A stretch of 30,098 nt of DNA from Dehalococcoidales bacterium (GTDB lineage: Bacteria > Chloroflexota > Dehalococcoidia > Dehalococcoidales > UBA2162), in contig JAUSGV010000059.1 in the NCBI GenBank assembly GCA_030648675.1, positions 1 to 30,098 on the forward strand. Reading direction: 5' to 3'. The translations under genes and the position numbers were made by a program. Shown in pieces: positions 6,513 through 15,009 of this stretch. The notes beneath the pieces are model-generated. The model saw nothing but the letters and a program-made list of their open reading frames with translations, had not been told where the DNA came from and did not search any database. The number at the start of each line of letters is the position of its first letter. Positions within the stretch are counted from its first letter, which is position 1.

Positions 6513-8027
6513 ATGGCAACAAAAGGACAAAATATTGTTTCGGTTATAAAACAGCAGATCGAGCAGTTCGGACCTACCTCGAGTATGATTGATATCGGTA
6601 CTGTTATCGAAGTCAGTGACGGCATCGCCCGTATTCATGGACTCAGGGCAGCGAAATATAATGAATTACTTCGCTTCCCTAATGACGTTACCGGAATCGC
6701 CATGAACCTGGAAGAGGACAGCGTCGCTGCTGTTATCGTCGGCGATTACTCGGCCATTAAAGAAGGCGATGAGGTCCAGTGTACCGGACATATCGCCGAA
6801 GTCCCCGTCGGCAACGAACTTATCGGTAGAGTAGTCGACCCGCTCGGCCGTCCGCTGGACGGAAAAGGCGCCATCAGGACCGACAAGACCCGCCCGATAG
6901 AAAAGATTGCCGCTAACGTGGCACAGCGCAGCGCCGTCAATACACCGGTACAGACCGGTATCAAGGCTATCGACGCCATGATTCCCGTCGGCCGCGGACA
7001 GCGCGAACTGATAATCGGCGACCGCTCCACCGGCAAAACCGCTATCTGCCTCGATACGATCATCAACCAGAAAGGCGGCGACCTGATCTGCATCTATGTT
7101 GCCATCGGTCAGAAGACTTCGAAAGTCGCCCGTCTCGTCGCTACTCTCGAGCAGCACGGCGCTATGGCACATACCGTCGTGGTGGCAGCTAACGCCGCTG
7201 ATTCAGTGGCTCTTCAATATCTGGCTCCGTACGCCGGTTGTGCGATCGGTGAAGAGTTTATGGCTCAGGGAAAAGATGCTCTGGTCGTTTACGATGACCT
7301 TTCCAAACATGCCTGGTCATATCGGCAGCTTTCTCTGCTGCTTCGCCGTCCGCCGGGCAGGGAGGCTTACCCGGGCGACGTTTTTTACCTGCACAGCCGT
7401 TTGCTGGAAAGAGCCGCCAAATTGTCTAAAGAACTCGGCGGAGGTTCATTAACCGCATTGCCGATCATCGAAACTCAGGCCGGAGATGTTTCCGCCTACA
7501 TCCCTACCAACGTTATCTCGATCACCGACGGTCAGATATATTTGGAAGCCGACTTGTTCAATGCCGGCCAGAGACCGGCGCTGAACGTTGGTTTGTCCGT
7601 ATCCCGCGTCGGCGGCAGTGCCCAGACCAAAGCCATGAGAAAGGTGGCCGGCAGATTGCGCCTGGAGTTATCCCAGTACCGTAATGTGGCCGCCTTCGCC
7701 CAATTCGGCACCTCCGAACTCGATGCTGCGACCAGGACACAACTCGAGCGCGGGCGTCGCATCACCGAAGTTTTGAAACAGCTTCAGTACACTCCGATGA
7801 CGATGGCGAAGCAGGTAATGATCCTTTTCACCGCTATTAACGGTTATGTCGACGACGTTCCCGTCGAACAGATCGCGGCATTCGAAGCTGCATTCCATCA
7901 GTCCATGAGTGCCAGCCATCCGGAAATCGAACGGACCATTACCGAGAAAACAGACCTCTCTTCGGAGACCGAAGAGTTATTGAAATCAGCTATTCAGGAA
8001 TTCAAGAAGGGTTATACGCCGGCCTAG
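6513..8027 (+). CDS. atpA: ATP synthase F1 subunit alpha
   Basis: The 504-residue non-catalytic nucleotide-binding subunit has its P-loop at 169-176 (GDRSTGKT; Ser replaces the more usual Gln). The segment LSKHAWSYRQLSLLLRRPPGREAYPGDVFY is highly conserved, and R365 in LSVSRVGGSAQ is the arginine finger that reaches the beta active site. I choose ATG 6513 over the TTG at 6510, since the ATG gives the usual MATKxxNI-type start and an AAGGCGGTGA ribosome site is upstream. Length is standard. Confidence 0.97.
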   Translation: MATKGQNIVSVIKQQIEQFGPTSSMIDIGTVIEVSDGIARIHGLRAAKYNELLRFPNDVTGIAMNLEEDSVAAVIVGDYSAIKEGDEVQCTGHIAEVPVGNELIGRVVDPLGRPLDGKGAIRTDKTRPIEKIAANVAQRSAVNTPVQTGIKAIDAMIPVGRGQRELIIGDRSTGKTAICLDTIINQKGGDLICIYVAIGQKTSKVARLVATLEQHGAMAHTVVVAANAADSVALQYLAPYAGCAIGEEFMAQGKDALVVYDDLSKHAWSYRQLSLLLRRPPGREAYPGDVFYLHSRLLERAAKLSKELGGGSLTALPIIETQAGDVSAYIPTNVISITDGQIYLEADLFNAGQRPALNVGLSVSRVGGSAQTKAMRKVAGRLRLELSQYRNVAAFAQFGTSELDAATRTQLERGRRITEVLKQLQYTPMTMAKQVMILFTAINGYVDDVPVEQIAAFEAAFHQSMSASHPEIERTITEKTDLSSETEELLKSAIQEFKKGYTPA

Positions 8028-8044
8028 GAAAGAGGAAATAGTCT

Positions 8045-8905
8045 GTGGCTGAAATTCGTTTAATCCGCCGCCGGATCCAAAGCGTAAAAAGCATCGCCAA
8101 GATTACCAGGGCGATGGAAATGGTCGCGACCTCAAAAATGAGGCGTACTCAGGAGCGCGGTTTGGCCGGACGGCCGTACTCGGAAAAGATCCGCCAGGTT
8201 ATCGCCGACCTCGCCGCGCTGCGCCAGACGGAACAAGCACTGCATCCGCTGCTGCAGCGCCGCATCCCGGGAAGTACTATTATCGTACACATTACTCCCG
8301 ACCGAGGCCTGTGCGGCGGTTTGATTACCAGCATAAACCGCAGTGCGGCGAATTTTATCCTGGGCCAATCCTCAAAGCCAGGCCTCATCTGTGTCGGCCG
8401 TAAAGGAACCGATTTTATGAAGCGCACCGGTCAAGACATAAAAGCGGTATTCACCGGGATGGGTGATTACCCTCGTTTCCTGGATACCGTACCGATATCC
8501 AAAATCGTTATCGATGAATATGCCAGCGGCACCGTAGATGCCGTTTATCTTTCCTACACCCAATTCGTTTCGACCATGGTCCAGAAGCCTGTCGTCCAAC
8601 CGCTGCTGCCGGTCGAACCGGCAGCGGTACCGCAGTCACAAAACGTTGATTACATCTATGAACCGGATCCGGCGACGGTCTTATCCGAACTTTTACCCCG
8701 TTTCGTTGAAATGGAGGTTTACCACGCTGTCCTTGAAGCGATCGCCAGCGAGCAGTCCGCCCGCATGGTAGCCATGCGCAGCGCCACCGATAATGCGCAG
8801 GGATTAGTGGACGATTTGACGCTCGAATACAACAAAGCCCGTCAGGAATCTATTACGAAGGAACTTCTCGACATCGCTGGTGGAGTTGCAGCATTAGCCG
8901 ACTAG
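8045..8905 (+). CDS. atpG: ATP synthase F1 subunit gamma
   Basis: The 286-residue central rotor shaft has its N-terminal helix signature (IRRRIQSVKSIAKITRAMEMVATSKMRRTQ). The C-terminal helix signature includes the SARMVAMRSATDNAQGLVDD segment and LTLEYNKARQESITKELLDI. These two helices form the coiled coil that turns inside alpha3-beta3. The middle part includes the DRGLCGG motif of the Rossmann-like domain. Start is GTG at 8045 behind AGAGGA. The stop is 13 bases before atpD. Confidence 0.96.
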   Translation: MAEIRLIRRRIQSVKSIAKITRAMEMVATSKMRRTQERGLAGRPYSEKIRQVIADLAALRQTEQALHPLLQRRIPGSTIIVHITPDRGLCGGLITSINRSAANFILGQSSKPGLICVGRKGTDFMKRTGQDIKAVFTGMGDYPRFLDTVPISKIVIDEYASGTVDAVYLSYTQFVSTMVQKPVVQPLLPVEPAAVPQSQNVDYIYEPDPATVLSELLPRFVEMEVYHAVLEAIASEQSARMVAMRSATDNAQGLVDDLTLEYNKARQESITKELLDIAGGVAALAD

Positions 8906-8918
8906 TGGAGGTATTTTT

Positions 8919-10325
8919 ATGGCAAAAGGAACCAAAGGTAGTATCGTTCAGGTTATCGGCACGGTGGTCGACGTCGAATTCCCGCCGGGCCAGCTACCTG
9001 AACTGTACAATGCAATCGAATTAAAAACTAACGAAGGCAGTACATTTCTTGAAGTCCAGGGACATATCGGGAACAACCGCGTGCGCTGCCTTTCTTTTTC
9101 CCCCACGGAAGGCATGGCGCGCGGTATTGAAGCCGTTGATACGGGAGCACCGGTTAGCGTTCCCGTCGGCCGGCCGTCTCTTGGCCGTCTGTTCAACGTT
9201 TTAGGCCAGCCTCTCGACAGTTTAGGCGAGGTTAAAGGCGGCGAAAGTTGGCCGATTCACCGCGCTCTGCCGACACTGGAAGAGCAGGAATCAACCACCG
9301 AAATGCTGGAAACAGGCCTTAAGGTCATCGATTTGATCACACCCTTCGCCAAAGGCGGTAAGGTCGGCGCCTACGGCGGCGCCGGCGTCGGCAAGACGGT
9401 TATTATCATGGAGCTTATCCGTAATATCGCCACCGAGCACGGCGGCTTTTCCGTGTTTACCGGTATCGGCGAAAGGTCGCGCGAAGGTAACGACTTGTGG
9501 AACGATATGAAGAGTTCAGGCGTTATCAACAAAACGGTTCTGGTTTTCGGCCAGATGAATGAGCCGCCGGCAGTCCGCCTGAGGGTGGGATTGACCGGAT
9601 TGACGATGGCTGAGTATTTCCGCGACGTCGAGCATCAGGACGTTCTGCTTTTCGTCGATAATATCTACCGCTACACTCTTGCCGGAATGGAAGTCTCCGC
9701 TTTGTTGGGACGAATGCCCTCTGCGGTGGGCTATCAGCCGACTCTGGCAACAGAGATCGGCGAACTTGAAGAAAGGATCACTTCCACCAAGAACGGCTCG
9801 ATCACTTCTTTCCAGGCAGTCTACGTTCCGGCAGACGACTATACCGATCCGGGCGTGGCTACTACGTTCGGTCACCTCGACGCCGTCATTGCCCTGGAAA
9901 GGGCTCTCGTTGAGCAGGGCTTGTATCCGGCGGTTGACCCCCTTACTTCTTCATCCCGCATTCTCGACCCCCTGGTTGTTGGCGAAGAGCATCACCGTGT
10001 GGCCCGCGAAGTACAACGGGTTCTACAACGTTACAAGGACCTCCAGGACGTTATCGCCATCCTCGGCATCGAAGAGCTTAGCGAGGACGATAAATTGACC
10101 GTTTCCCGTGCCCGCAAGATTCAGCGGTTCCTGTCACAGCCCATGTTTGTCAGCGAAGTGTTCACCGGCCGTCCCGGACGATATGTGAAGATCGAAGATA
10201 CCGTACGCGGCTTCAAGGAGATTCTAGAAGGCAAACACGATGCTTTACCCGAGCAGGCCTTTTATATGGTCGGTACTATCGAGGAAGCAGTAGAACAGGC
10301 AAAGCAGATGGGAGCGGCCGCATAA
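8919..10325 (+). CDS. atpD: ATP synthase F1 subunit beta (catalytic)
   Basis: The 468-residue catalytic subunit has its P-loop GGAGVGKT at 153-160. GIGERSREGNDLW carries the catalytic glutamate E185 and R188. The long block VSALLGRMPSAVGYQPTLATEIG matches the family closely. Just before that block, the nearly invariant DNIFRFTQAG reads DNIYRYTLAG (two Phe to Tyr, Gln to Leu), an unusual but conservative set of changes near the nucleotide site. A GGAGG ribosome site precedes the ATG. The TAA stop overlaps the atpC ATG by one base (10325). Confidence 0.97.
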   Translation: MAKGTKGSIVQVIGTVVDVEFPPGQLPELYNAIELKTNEGSTFLEVQGHIGNNRVRCLSFSPTEGMARGIEAVDTGAPVSVPVGRPSLGRLFNVLGQPLDSLGEVKGGESWPIHRALPTLEEQESTTEMLETGLKVIDLITPFAKGGKVGAYGGAGVGKTVIIMELIRNIATEHGGFSVFTGIGERSREGNDLWNDMKSSGVINKTVLVFGQMNEPPAVRLRVGLTGLTMAEYFRDVEHQDVLLFVDNIYRYTLAGMEVSALLGRMPSAVGYQPTLATEIGELEERITSTKNGSITSFQAVYVPADDYTDPGVATTFGHLDAVIALERALVEQGLYPAVDPLTSSSRILDPLVVGEEHHRVAREVQRVLQRYKDLQDVIAILGIEELSEDDKLTVSRARKIQRFLSQPMFVSEVFTGRPGRYVKIEDTVRGFKEILEGKHDALPEQAFYMVGTIEEAVEQAKQMGAAA

Positions 10326-10747
10326 TGTCGATTCGGCTCGACATCGTAACGGCGGAGCGTGTCGTCTTCTCGGAAGACGTTGATTCTGTCATCGCTCCGG
10401 GTATAGAAGGACAGCTTGGCGTCCTCCCTCACCACGCTCCGTTGATGACTACCCTGCATACCGGTGAATTGCGCGTCCGAAAGGCCGGAGAAGAGTTTTC
10501 GATAGCCATTTCCGGCGGTTTTTTCGAGGTCAGACCTGACCGGATTATCGTTCTGGCCGACGTCGCGGAAAGGGCTGAGGAAATCGACCTTGCCCGCGCC
10601 GAACACGCCAAGCAGCGTGCCCACGAAGAACTCCAACGCCGGCCGAAGGGTGTGGATCTGGCTGTCGCTGAAGCCTCGCTGCGGCGCGCTCTCGTCAGAC
10701 TCAAGGTAGGGCAGCGGAAACAACGACGCCCGCCGCCGGTGATATAG
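10325..10747 (+). CDS. atpC: ATP synthase F1 subunit epsilon
   Basis: The 140-residue protein has the N-terminal beta-sandwich (IRLDIVTAERVVFSEDVDSV; APGIEGQLGVLPHHAPL; SGGFFEVRPDRIIVLAD) followed by the two C-terminal helices that can inhibit the enzyme. The last residues are strongly basic (KVGQRKQRRPPPVI), slightly beyond the usual end. It is the last gene of the operon and is followed by a hairpin terminator. Translation is coupled to atpD by a one-base overlap. Confidence 0.95.
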   Translation: MSIRLDIVTAERVVFSEDVDSVIAPGIEGQLGVLPHHAPLMTTLHTGELRVRKAGEEFSIAISGGFFEVRPDRIIVLADVAERAEEIDLARAEHAKQRAHEELQRRPKGVDLAVAEASLRRALVRLKVGQRKQRRPPPVI

Positions 10748-10759
10748 CTCCCCAAAACA

Positions 10760-10791
10760 AAATCTCCCTTTCGTACACGAAAAGGAGATTT
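10760..10791. terminator. Bidirectional terminator between atpC and khpA
   Basis: The 8-bp stem aaatctcc (10760-10767) with ggagattt (10784-10791) extends inward with minor bulges. On the minus strand it is followed by a T-rich run (complement of 10750-10759), so it should end the rpsP-khpA transcript well. On the plus strand the T-tract is weak, and the hairpin probably ends the atp operon less efficiently. Confidence 0.8.
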
Positions 10792-10844
10792 AAATACGAT
10801 CTTGTAAATCGTTAGGCGGGACTTATTTTACGGGGAGAACACGA

Positions 10845-11072
10845 TTAAATAATTTCGAGGGTGGCACGCGTACCGTTCTTGGCTGCCTTGACCCTGATCA
10901 AAGTTCGCATTGCTTCCGCTATGCGGCCCTGTTTCCCGATGACCCGCCCCTTATCCTCATCAGCTACCTGCAACTTGAGCGTAGTTCCCTGCTCATTAGT
11001 TTCCTCAGTCACCACCACTTTATCCGGATCATTGACGATTGATTTGGCGATGTACTCTACTAGTTCTTTCAT
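10845..11072 (-). CDS. khpA: KH-domain RNA-binding protein KhpA
   Basis: The 75-residue protein is a single type II KH domain with the GKQG loop at 46-49 (GRVIGKQGRIAEAMRTLI) and the usual start MKELVEYIAKSIV. KhpA binds RNA, often with KhpB, and affects cell elongation and sRNA biology in Gram-positive bacteria. It follows rpsP with a four-base overlap (11069-11072), the common rpsP-khpA pairing, so the two should be co-translated. Confidence 0.95.
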   Translation of the reverse strand: MKELVEYIAKSIVNDPDKVVVTEETNEQGTTLKLQVADEDKGRVIGKQGRIAEAMRTLIRVKAAKNGTRATLEII

Positions 11073-11338
11073 GCCTTCTCCTTGACTGTTTTGAACTTCT
11101 CCAGGACGCCGACTTTCGCCAGCAACCTGGCTGCAGTAGCAGTAGGTTGAGCACCTTTGCCGAGCCAGTAGAGTGCTTTTTCTTCATCGATGACCACAGT
11201 GAAGGGTTCAGTTAGGGGATTGTAGTGACCAATGATGTTGATAAAAGCTCCGTTGCGAGGAGAATGAGAATCGGCCACAACCAGCCGATACGAGGGTTGG
11301 TTCTTCGCGCCAATGCGGCGCAGCCTTATTTTTACCAT
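11069..11338 (-). CDS. rpsP: 30S ribosomal protein S16
   Basis: The 89-residue protein begins MVKIRLRRIGAKNQPSYRLVVADSHSPRNG, the S16 signature, and continues with IGHYNPLTEPF and the KALYWLGKGAQPTATAARLL segment. S16 is needed for 30S assembly. The ATG at 11336-11338 is certain from family alignment. It sits only eight bases downstream of a perfect -10 box, and no Shine-Dalgarno precedes it, so the message is predicted to be leaderless or nearly so. Confidence 0.97.
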   Translation of the reverse strand: MVKIRLRRIGAKNQPSYRLVVADSHSPRNGAFINIIGHYNPLTEPFTVVIDEEKALYWLGKGAQPTATAARLLAKVGVLEKFKTVKEKA

Positions 11339-11346
11339 ATCTGAGG

Positions 11347-11375
11347 ATTATACGGCACAATAGTAAACCTGTCAA
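11347..11375 (-). promoter_or_regulatory. Perfect consensus promoter of rpsP-khpA
   Basis: On the minus strand TTGACA (11370-11375) and TATAAT (11347-11352) are separated by exactly 17 bases, a full match to the sigma-70 consensus. The expected start of transcription is around 11339-11341, immediately before or at the rpsP ATG (11338). Confidence 0.85.
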
Positions 11376-11405
11376 GGAAAACAAGGCTGAGGAAAACAAG
11401 GCTGA
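11376..11405. repeat. Exact 15-bp tandem duplication
   Basis: The unit ggaaaacaaggctga occurs twice head to tail (11376-11390 and 11391-11405), directly upstream of the rpsP -35 box and just after the methyltransferase stop. It looks like a replication-slippage duplication. Confidence 0.8.
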
Positions 11406-11406
11406 T

Positions 11407-12090
11407 TTATACGGAAATCATCCCGTAAATTCTGCTTTCAACAGGATATTGTACTTTTACTGTTTTTTCCTTATAAGGCGGCTTCTCCATGAAGACTGCC
11501 AGAAAATGCCTGTCTGCCCCGTTTTTCCCCGTCGAAAACTCCTTGATATGGTTAATTTTAAACAACTCTGAGAAATAGTGCTCGATGTCTTCAGCGGAGA
11601 AGCCGTAAGGCGGTCCGTAAACGTGGTCTTTGGCACTGAAACACTCGAGCAGGCACATCCCTGACGGTTTCAAAACTCTAAAGATGCTATGGGCATACGC
11701 CCGCCTTTCAGACGGCTGTATGCTGTGAAAACATCCCCGGTCGAAAACCAGGGTAAAAGTATTGTCCAGGTACGGCAACCGCAATACATTCCCGGTTATC
11801 AGATCGCATTTCTTCCCTTCCGCAGCCGCTTTTTCCCGGGCATAGCCTATTGCTGTCGGCGATATATCGATCCCGTAGCAAAAGAACCCCTTGGCAGCAA
11901 GAAAAATAGCGTTATTGCCCGATCCGCAGCAAACATCGAGGGCGGCACCTTTCTCCACTGCTCCGGATTCGATAAGTTCCACGAGTTGGGTAGAGGGTTT
12001 ACCCTCCTCCCAGGGCAATTCATTTAAAGAAGTGCTCTGGTAAATATCTTCCCACCGTTGGGCAATGCTTTCGCTGTTTTTGGTAGACAT
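11407..12090 (-). CDS. SAM-dependent methyltransferase (class I), substrate unknown
   Basis: The 227-residue Rossmann-fold methyltransferase has motif I LDVCCGSGNNAIFLA (51-65), D75 in YGIDISP at the end of strand 2, and LVFDRGCFHSI for motif IV. The overall pattern, with an N-terminal WEDIYQSTSLNELPWEEGKPS, resembles thiopurine/tellurite-type (TPMT/TehB-like) small-molecule methyltransferases. The substrate cannot be told from sequence. The gene lies 47 bases after the second reductase of the PHA cluster and may be read with it. The ribosome site is weak. Confidence 0.82.
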   Translation of the reverse strand: MSTKNSESIAQRWEDIYQSTSLNELPWEEGKPSTQLVELIESGAVEKGAALDVCCGSGNNAIFLAAKGFFCYGIDISPTAIGYAREKAAAEGKKCDLITGNVLRLPYLDNTFTLVFDRGCFHSIQPSERRAYAHSIFRVLKPSGMCLLECFSAKDHVYGPPYGFSAEDIEHYFSELFKINHIKEFSTGKNGADRHFLAVFMEKPPYKEKTVKVQYPVESRIYGMISV

Positions 12091-12137
12091 ACTTCAAATA
12101 CAACCACAAATGGGCTAATTTGCTGCCGTCTCTTCTT

Positions 12138-13079
12138 TTAGATATAAAGACCCCCGTTTATATCGATCACCTGGCCGGTTATATAATCGCCGCTTCTGGA
12201 AACCAGATACACTACCGCTTCCGCTACCTCCGAAGGTTTGCCGAGCCGGCCAAGAGGTATTTGAGCGATGATTTTGTCCATTATTTCCTTCGGCACTGAC
12301 TTCAACATGTCGGTCTCGATAAATCCCGGAGCCACCGCATTTACCGTTATCCCTTTGCCGGCAAACTCTTTGGCCAGGGATTGAGTAAGACCGATAAGGC
12401 CTGCCTTCGACGCCGCGTAATTAGCCTGCCCCCGGTTTCCCATTCTTCCGATCACTGACGACATGTTGACTATCCTGCCGAATCCCCTTTCCATCATGCC
12501 GTCGATAACGGATTTGGTACAGTTGAAAGCACCGTCAAGGTTGACGGACAACACTTCCCGCCACATGTCCGACGTCATTTTGGCAAAGGATTTGTCCCTG
12601 ACTATACCGGCGTTGTTGACGAGTATGTCAATTCTACCGAATTGTTTCAGGATTTCGTCCCGCATCCGGCTCACTTGTTCGATGTCATCGACGCTTGCCT
12701 GGCATGCCATCGAATGCTTCCCCATCGAATCGATCAAACGCGACACTTCTCTGGCCTGGTCGCCGTTTTCCATATTGTCTATCATTCCGGACAGCTTCCC
12801 GAAATCGTCTCGCATCGCTATCTGATCGATTAATCCCGATACTTGCTCGGCATAATCTTTGGTATATTGGTAATTTATAACAACGTCTGCACCCTCTTCC
12901 GCCAGCTTCAAAGCGATGGCTTTGCCTATGCCCCGGGAACCTCCCGTGACCAGCGCGACCCTCCCTTCGAGGTTCTTTTTCTTTCCCGGGGGCACAAACC
13001 CCTGGAAAGCCCGGTCTAATTCGCCGGTTGCCGTGCTCTGCCTGAAATCAACCAAAGTGCTGTTCATTCCCTCACCCAT
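12138..13079 (-). CDS. Short-chain dehydrogenase/reductase (FabG/PhaB-like) with N-terminal extension and repeated insertion
   Basis: The 313-residue protein is a classical SDR: TGGSRGIG at 45-52, NNAG at 155-158, and catalytic S208, Y221 and K225. NY at the end of strand 2 (69-70) suggests NADPH, as in acetoacetyl-CoA reductase PhaB and FabG. Two things are odd. About 38 residues precede the fold. A roughly 45-residue insertion (about 75-119) follows strand 2 and contains three similar units: VSGLIDQI, LSGMIDNM and VSRLIDSM. Family members are normally about 245 residues. Start may be ATG 13079 or ATG 13067; the latter has a nearby GAGGG. Position after phaE-phaC and another SDR suggests it makes (R)-3-hydroxyacyl-CoA for PHA synthesis. 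The extra helices could bind partner proteins. Confidence 0.88.
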   Translation of the reverse strand: MGEGMNSTLVDFRQSTATGELDRAFQGFVPPGKKKNLEGRVALVTGGSRGIGKAIALKLAEEGADVVINYQYTKDYAEQVSGLIDQIAMRDDFGKLSGMIDNMENGDQAREVSRLIDSMGKHSMACQASVDDIEQVSRMRDEILKQFGRIDILVNNAGIVRDKSFAKMTSDMWREVLSVNLDGAFNCTKSVIDGMMERGFGRIVNMSSVIGRMGNRGQANYAASKAGLIGLTQSLAKEFAGKGITVNAVAPGFIETDMLKSVPKEIMDKIIAQIPLGRLGKPSEVAEAVVYLVSRSGDYITGQVIDINGGLYI

Positions 13080-13093
13080 CCATTAAGTATTTT

Positions 13094-13834
13094 TTATATG
13101 ACTAGACCGCCGTCCACGGATAGTATTGCTCCGTTCACAAAGCTGGCTTCGTCGGAAGCCAGGTACAAATACGCATAAGCTATATCTTTTGCTACCCCCA
13201 ACCTGAGCAAAGGCGTTTTTTCTTTCATCATTTCCAGGATTTTGTCGGGCACCGCCGCGGTCATGGGCGTTTTGATAAACCCCGGAGCTACGGCGTTGAC
13301 CCGCACTCCTTTTCTCCCTAATTCCTTGGCTAGAGTTTTCGTCATCCCGATCAATCCCGCTTTAGTCGCCGCGTAATTGACCTGTCCGATATTCCCGTTC
13401 AGTCCGACGATCGAAGATGCGTTTACGATTACCCCGCTTCCCTGTGCCATCATCACTTCCGCAACGGCCTGTGTGCAAAAAAAAACGCCGCTAAGGTTTA
13501 CGTTGATGACCTTTCCCCACTGCTCATCAGTCATTTTCGTGAGAAATGCATCTTGAGTAATCCCCGCATTGTTGATCAACACGTCGATCTTGCCGTACCT
13601 GCTAAGAGTATCTTTGACCAATTGCCGCGACTGGGCTTTATCGGTTACATCCAATCTGCCAAAGAAACCGTCGCCGCCGGCGGCTTTGATCTCCGCGACC
13701 GTTTCCTGTCCGCCCGCTTCATTGACGTCCCCGACAACCACTTTCGCCCCTTCCTTTGCGAACAGGACGGCGGTCTCGCGCCCGATGCCGCTTCCGCCCC
13801 CGGTTATGATTGCCGTTTTGTTACCGAGTCTCAT
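13094..13834 (-). CDS. 3-oxoacyl reductase of the SDR family (FabG/PhaB-like)
   Basis: The 246-residue SDR has TGGGSGIG at 11-18, NNAG at 88-91, catalytic S141, Y154 and K158, and the C-terminal VNGAILSVDGGLVI. D36 at the end of strand 2 (VVVGDVNE) favours NAD(H), unlike the neighbouring SDR. I take ATG 13834 as the start: an AGGAG lies seven bases upstream, and the ATG overlaps the phaC stop in ATGA (13831-13834). A longer reading from 13939 lies wholly inside phaC. The probable role is interconversion of 3-oxoacyl- and 3-hydroxyacyl-CoA in PHA metabolism. Confidence 0.9.
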   Translation of the reverse strand: MRLGNKTAIITGGGSGIGRETAVLFAKEGAKVVVGDVNEAGGQETVAEIKAAGGDGFFGRLDVTDKAQSRQLVKDTLSRYGKIDVLINNAGITQDAFLTKMTDEQWGKVINVNLSGVFFCTQAVAEVMMAQGSGVIVNASSIVGLNGNIGQVNYAATKAGLIGMTKTLAKELGRKGVRVNAVAPGFIKTPMTAAVPDKILEMMKEKTPLLRLGVAKDIAYAYLYLASDEASFVNGAILSVDGGLVI

Positions 13835-14994
13835 GTTACGGCTCCTTTGTGCTGCGATCTTTGTGCGGATAATTTCCTTCTCGACCCGGTTGCCTCCTTC
13901 TTCTCTGCTGCCTCTAAGGACGACCGGGGTCTGAGCCATTCAGCAATCTTGGGACAAACTTCTTTTTGAGATTTTGAACCCACGAAGATGCCGATGTGTC
14001 CTGTCGGGAAGACCAGCGTCTGTTTGTCAGTGCTCGAAACGGCTTCATTCAGCGGCTTACTGGCATCATTTGGTACTAGGTGGTCGTATTCTGCCATCAC
14101 GTTGAGCAGAGGCGCCGAAATGTTTTTTAGATTGATTTTCTTGCCGCCGATCTCCATCCGGTTTTTGATCAGCAGATTTTTCTGATAGCAGTCCTTGATG
14201 AATTGACGGAACGTTTCTCCGCCCTGGTCCGGGCTGTCGAATATCCATTTCTCCATTCTGAGGAAGTTCCTGACTGTCTCACGGTTGCTCAGTGTACATT
14301 CTTCATCATCGATGTGCCGGCAGTCTATTTTTTCAAACAGATTCAAATATTTGTCGAACATGAGGCGAAACGGGTCGGTGAGCAGGAACCCCGAATTCAG
14401 GAAATCACCGGGGACTATTCCGTAATAGTCGACTATTTTATCTACGTTCAAATTTTTTGCCCATATGTGAAGGAGTCCCTTATCAGTGTCAAAATCCACC
14501 GGCGCCACAAGGGTAACCAGGTTTTTTATCTTTTCCTGGTGCAAAGCGGTATACATCACGGAAAAAGTTCCGCCCTGGCATACGCCCATCAGGGTGATCT
14601 TGTCCACCTTCGACCGTTCTCTGATGGTGTCTACGGCGTCATCAATATACCCGTTGATGTAATCGTCTAGTGTGAGATATCTTTCCGGTCCCGAGGGATA
14701 ACCCCAGTCGAGAATATACACATCGAAACCTTCGTCCAGGAGTTTCCTGACCACGCTTTTATCGGGCTGAAGGTCGAGTATGTAATACCGGTTCACCAGG
14801 GCGTACACGACGAGTACCGGCACGCGAAACAGTTTTTTAGCCGTGGGAATATAGTGTATCAGCTTGACCTTATCATCGGTATAGACTATCTCCGAAGGAG
14901 TGGTGGCAACAGAATACTCCGGAGGCTCCAGCATGAGTTCCATGCCTACCTGGTATTTTCGAACATCCTCTATCAAACTACGCTCGCTCATCAT
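13831..14994 (-). CDS. phaC: Class III poly(3-hydroxyalkanoate) synthase subunit PhaC
   Basis: The 387-residue alpha/beta hydrolase polymerises (R)-3-hydroxyacyl-CoA into PHA. The lipase-like box is GVCQGG with nucleophile C139. D304 (AEYDHLVP) and H333 (TGHIGIF) complete the triad, and DWGYP (96-100) is a synthase signature. The length of about 355-390 residues, without the long N-terminal domain of class I, fits the PhaE-dependent class III. The extra C-terminal 25 residues are Ser/Lys/Arg-rich. It follows phaE by 15 bases, and its stop overlaps the next SDR start. The first Met or Met2 could be used; the ribosome site AGGAG/GGGAAGAG allows either. Confidence 0.94.
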   Translation of the reverse strand: MMSERSLIEDVRKYQVGMELMLEPPEYSVATTPSEIVYTDDKVKLIHYIPTAKKLFRVPVLVVYALVNRYYILDLQPDKSVVRKLLDEGFDVYILDWGYPSGPERYLTLDDYINGYIDDAVDTIRERSKVDKITLMGVCQGGTFSVMYTALHQEKIKNLVTLVAPVDFDTDKGLLHIWAKNLNVDKIVDYYGIVPGDFLNSGFLLTDPFRLMFDKYLNLFEKIDCRHIDDEECTLSNRETVRNFLRMEKWIFDSPDQGGETFRQFIKDCYQKNLLIKNRMEIGGKKINLKNISAPLLNVMAEYDHLVPNDASKPLNEAVSSTDKQTLVFPTGHIGIFVGSKSQKEVCPKIAEWLRPRSSLEAAEKKEATGSRRKLSAQRSQHKGAVT

Positions 14995-15009
14995 ACTCTT
15001 CCCAATCTC

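Noticed and set aside
6666..7172. Long antisense reading frame opposite atpA
   Set aside because: It mirrors the codon structure of atpA and has no start signals or protein-family motif.
13835..13939. N-terminal extension of the first SDR
   Set aside because: It lies inside phaC in another frame, and ATG 13834 has a strong ribosome site and ATGA coupling.
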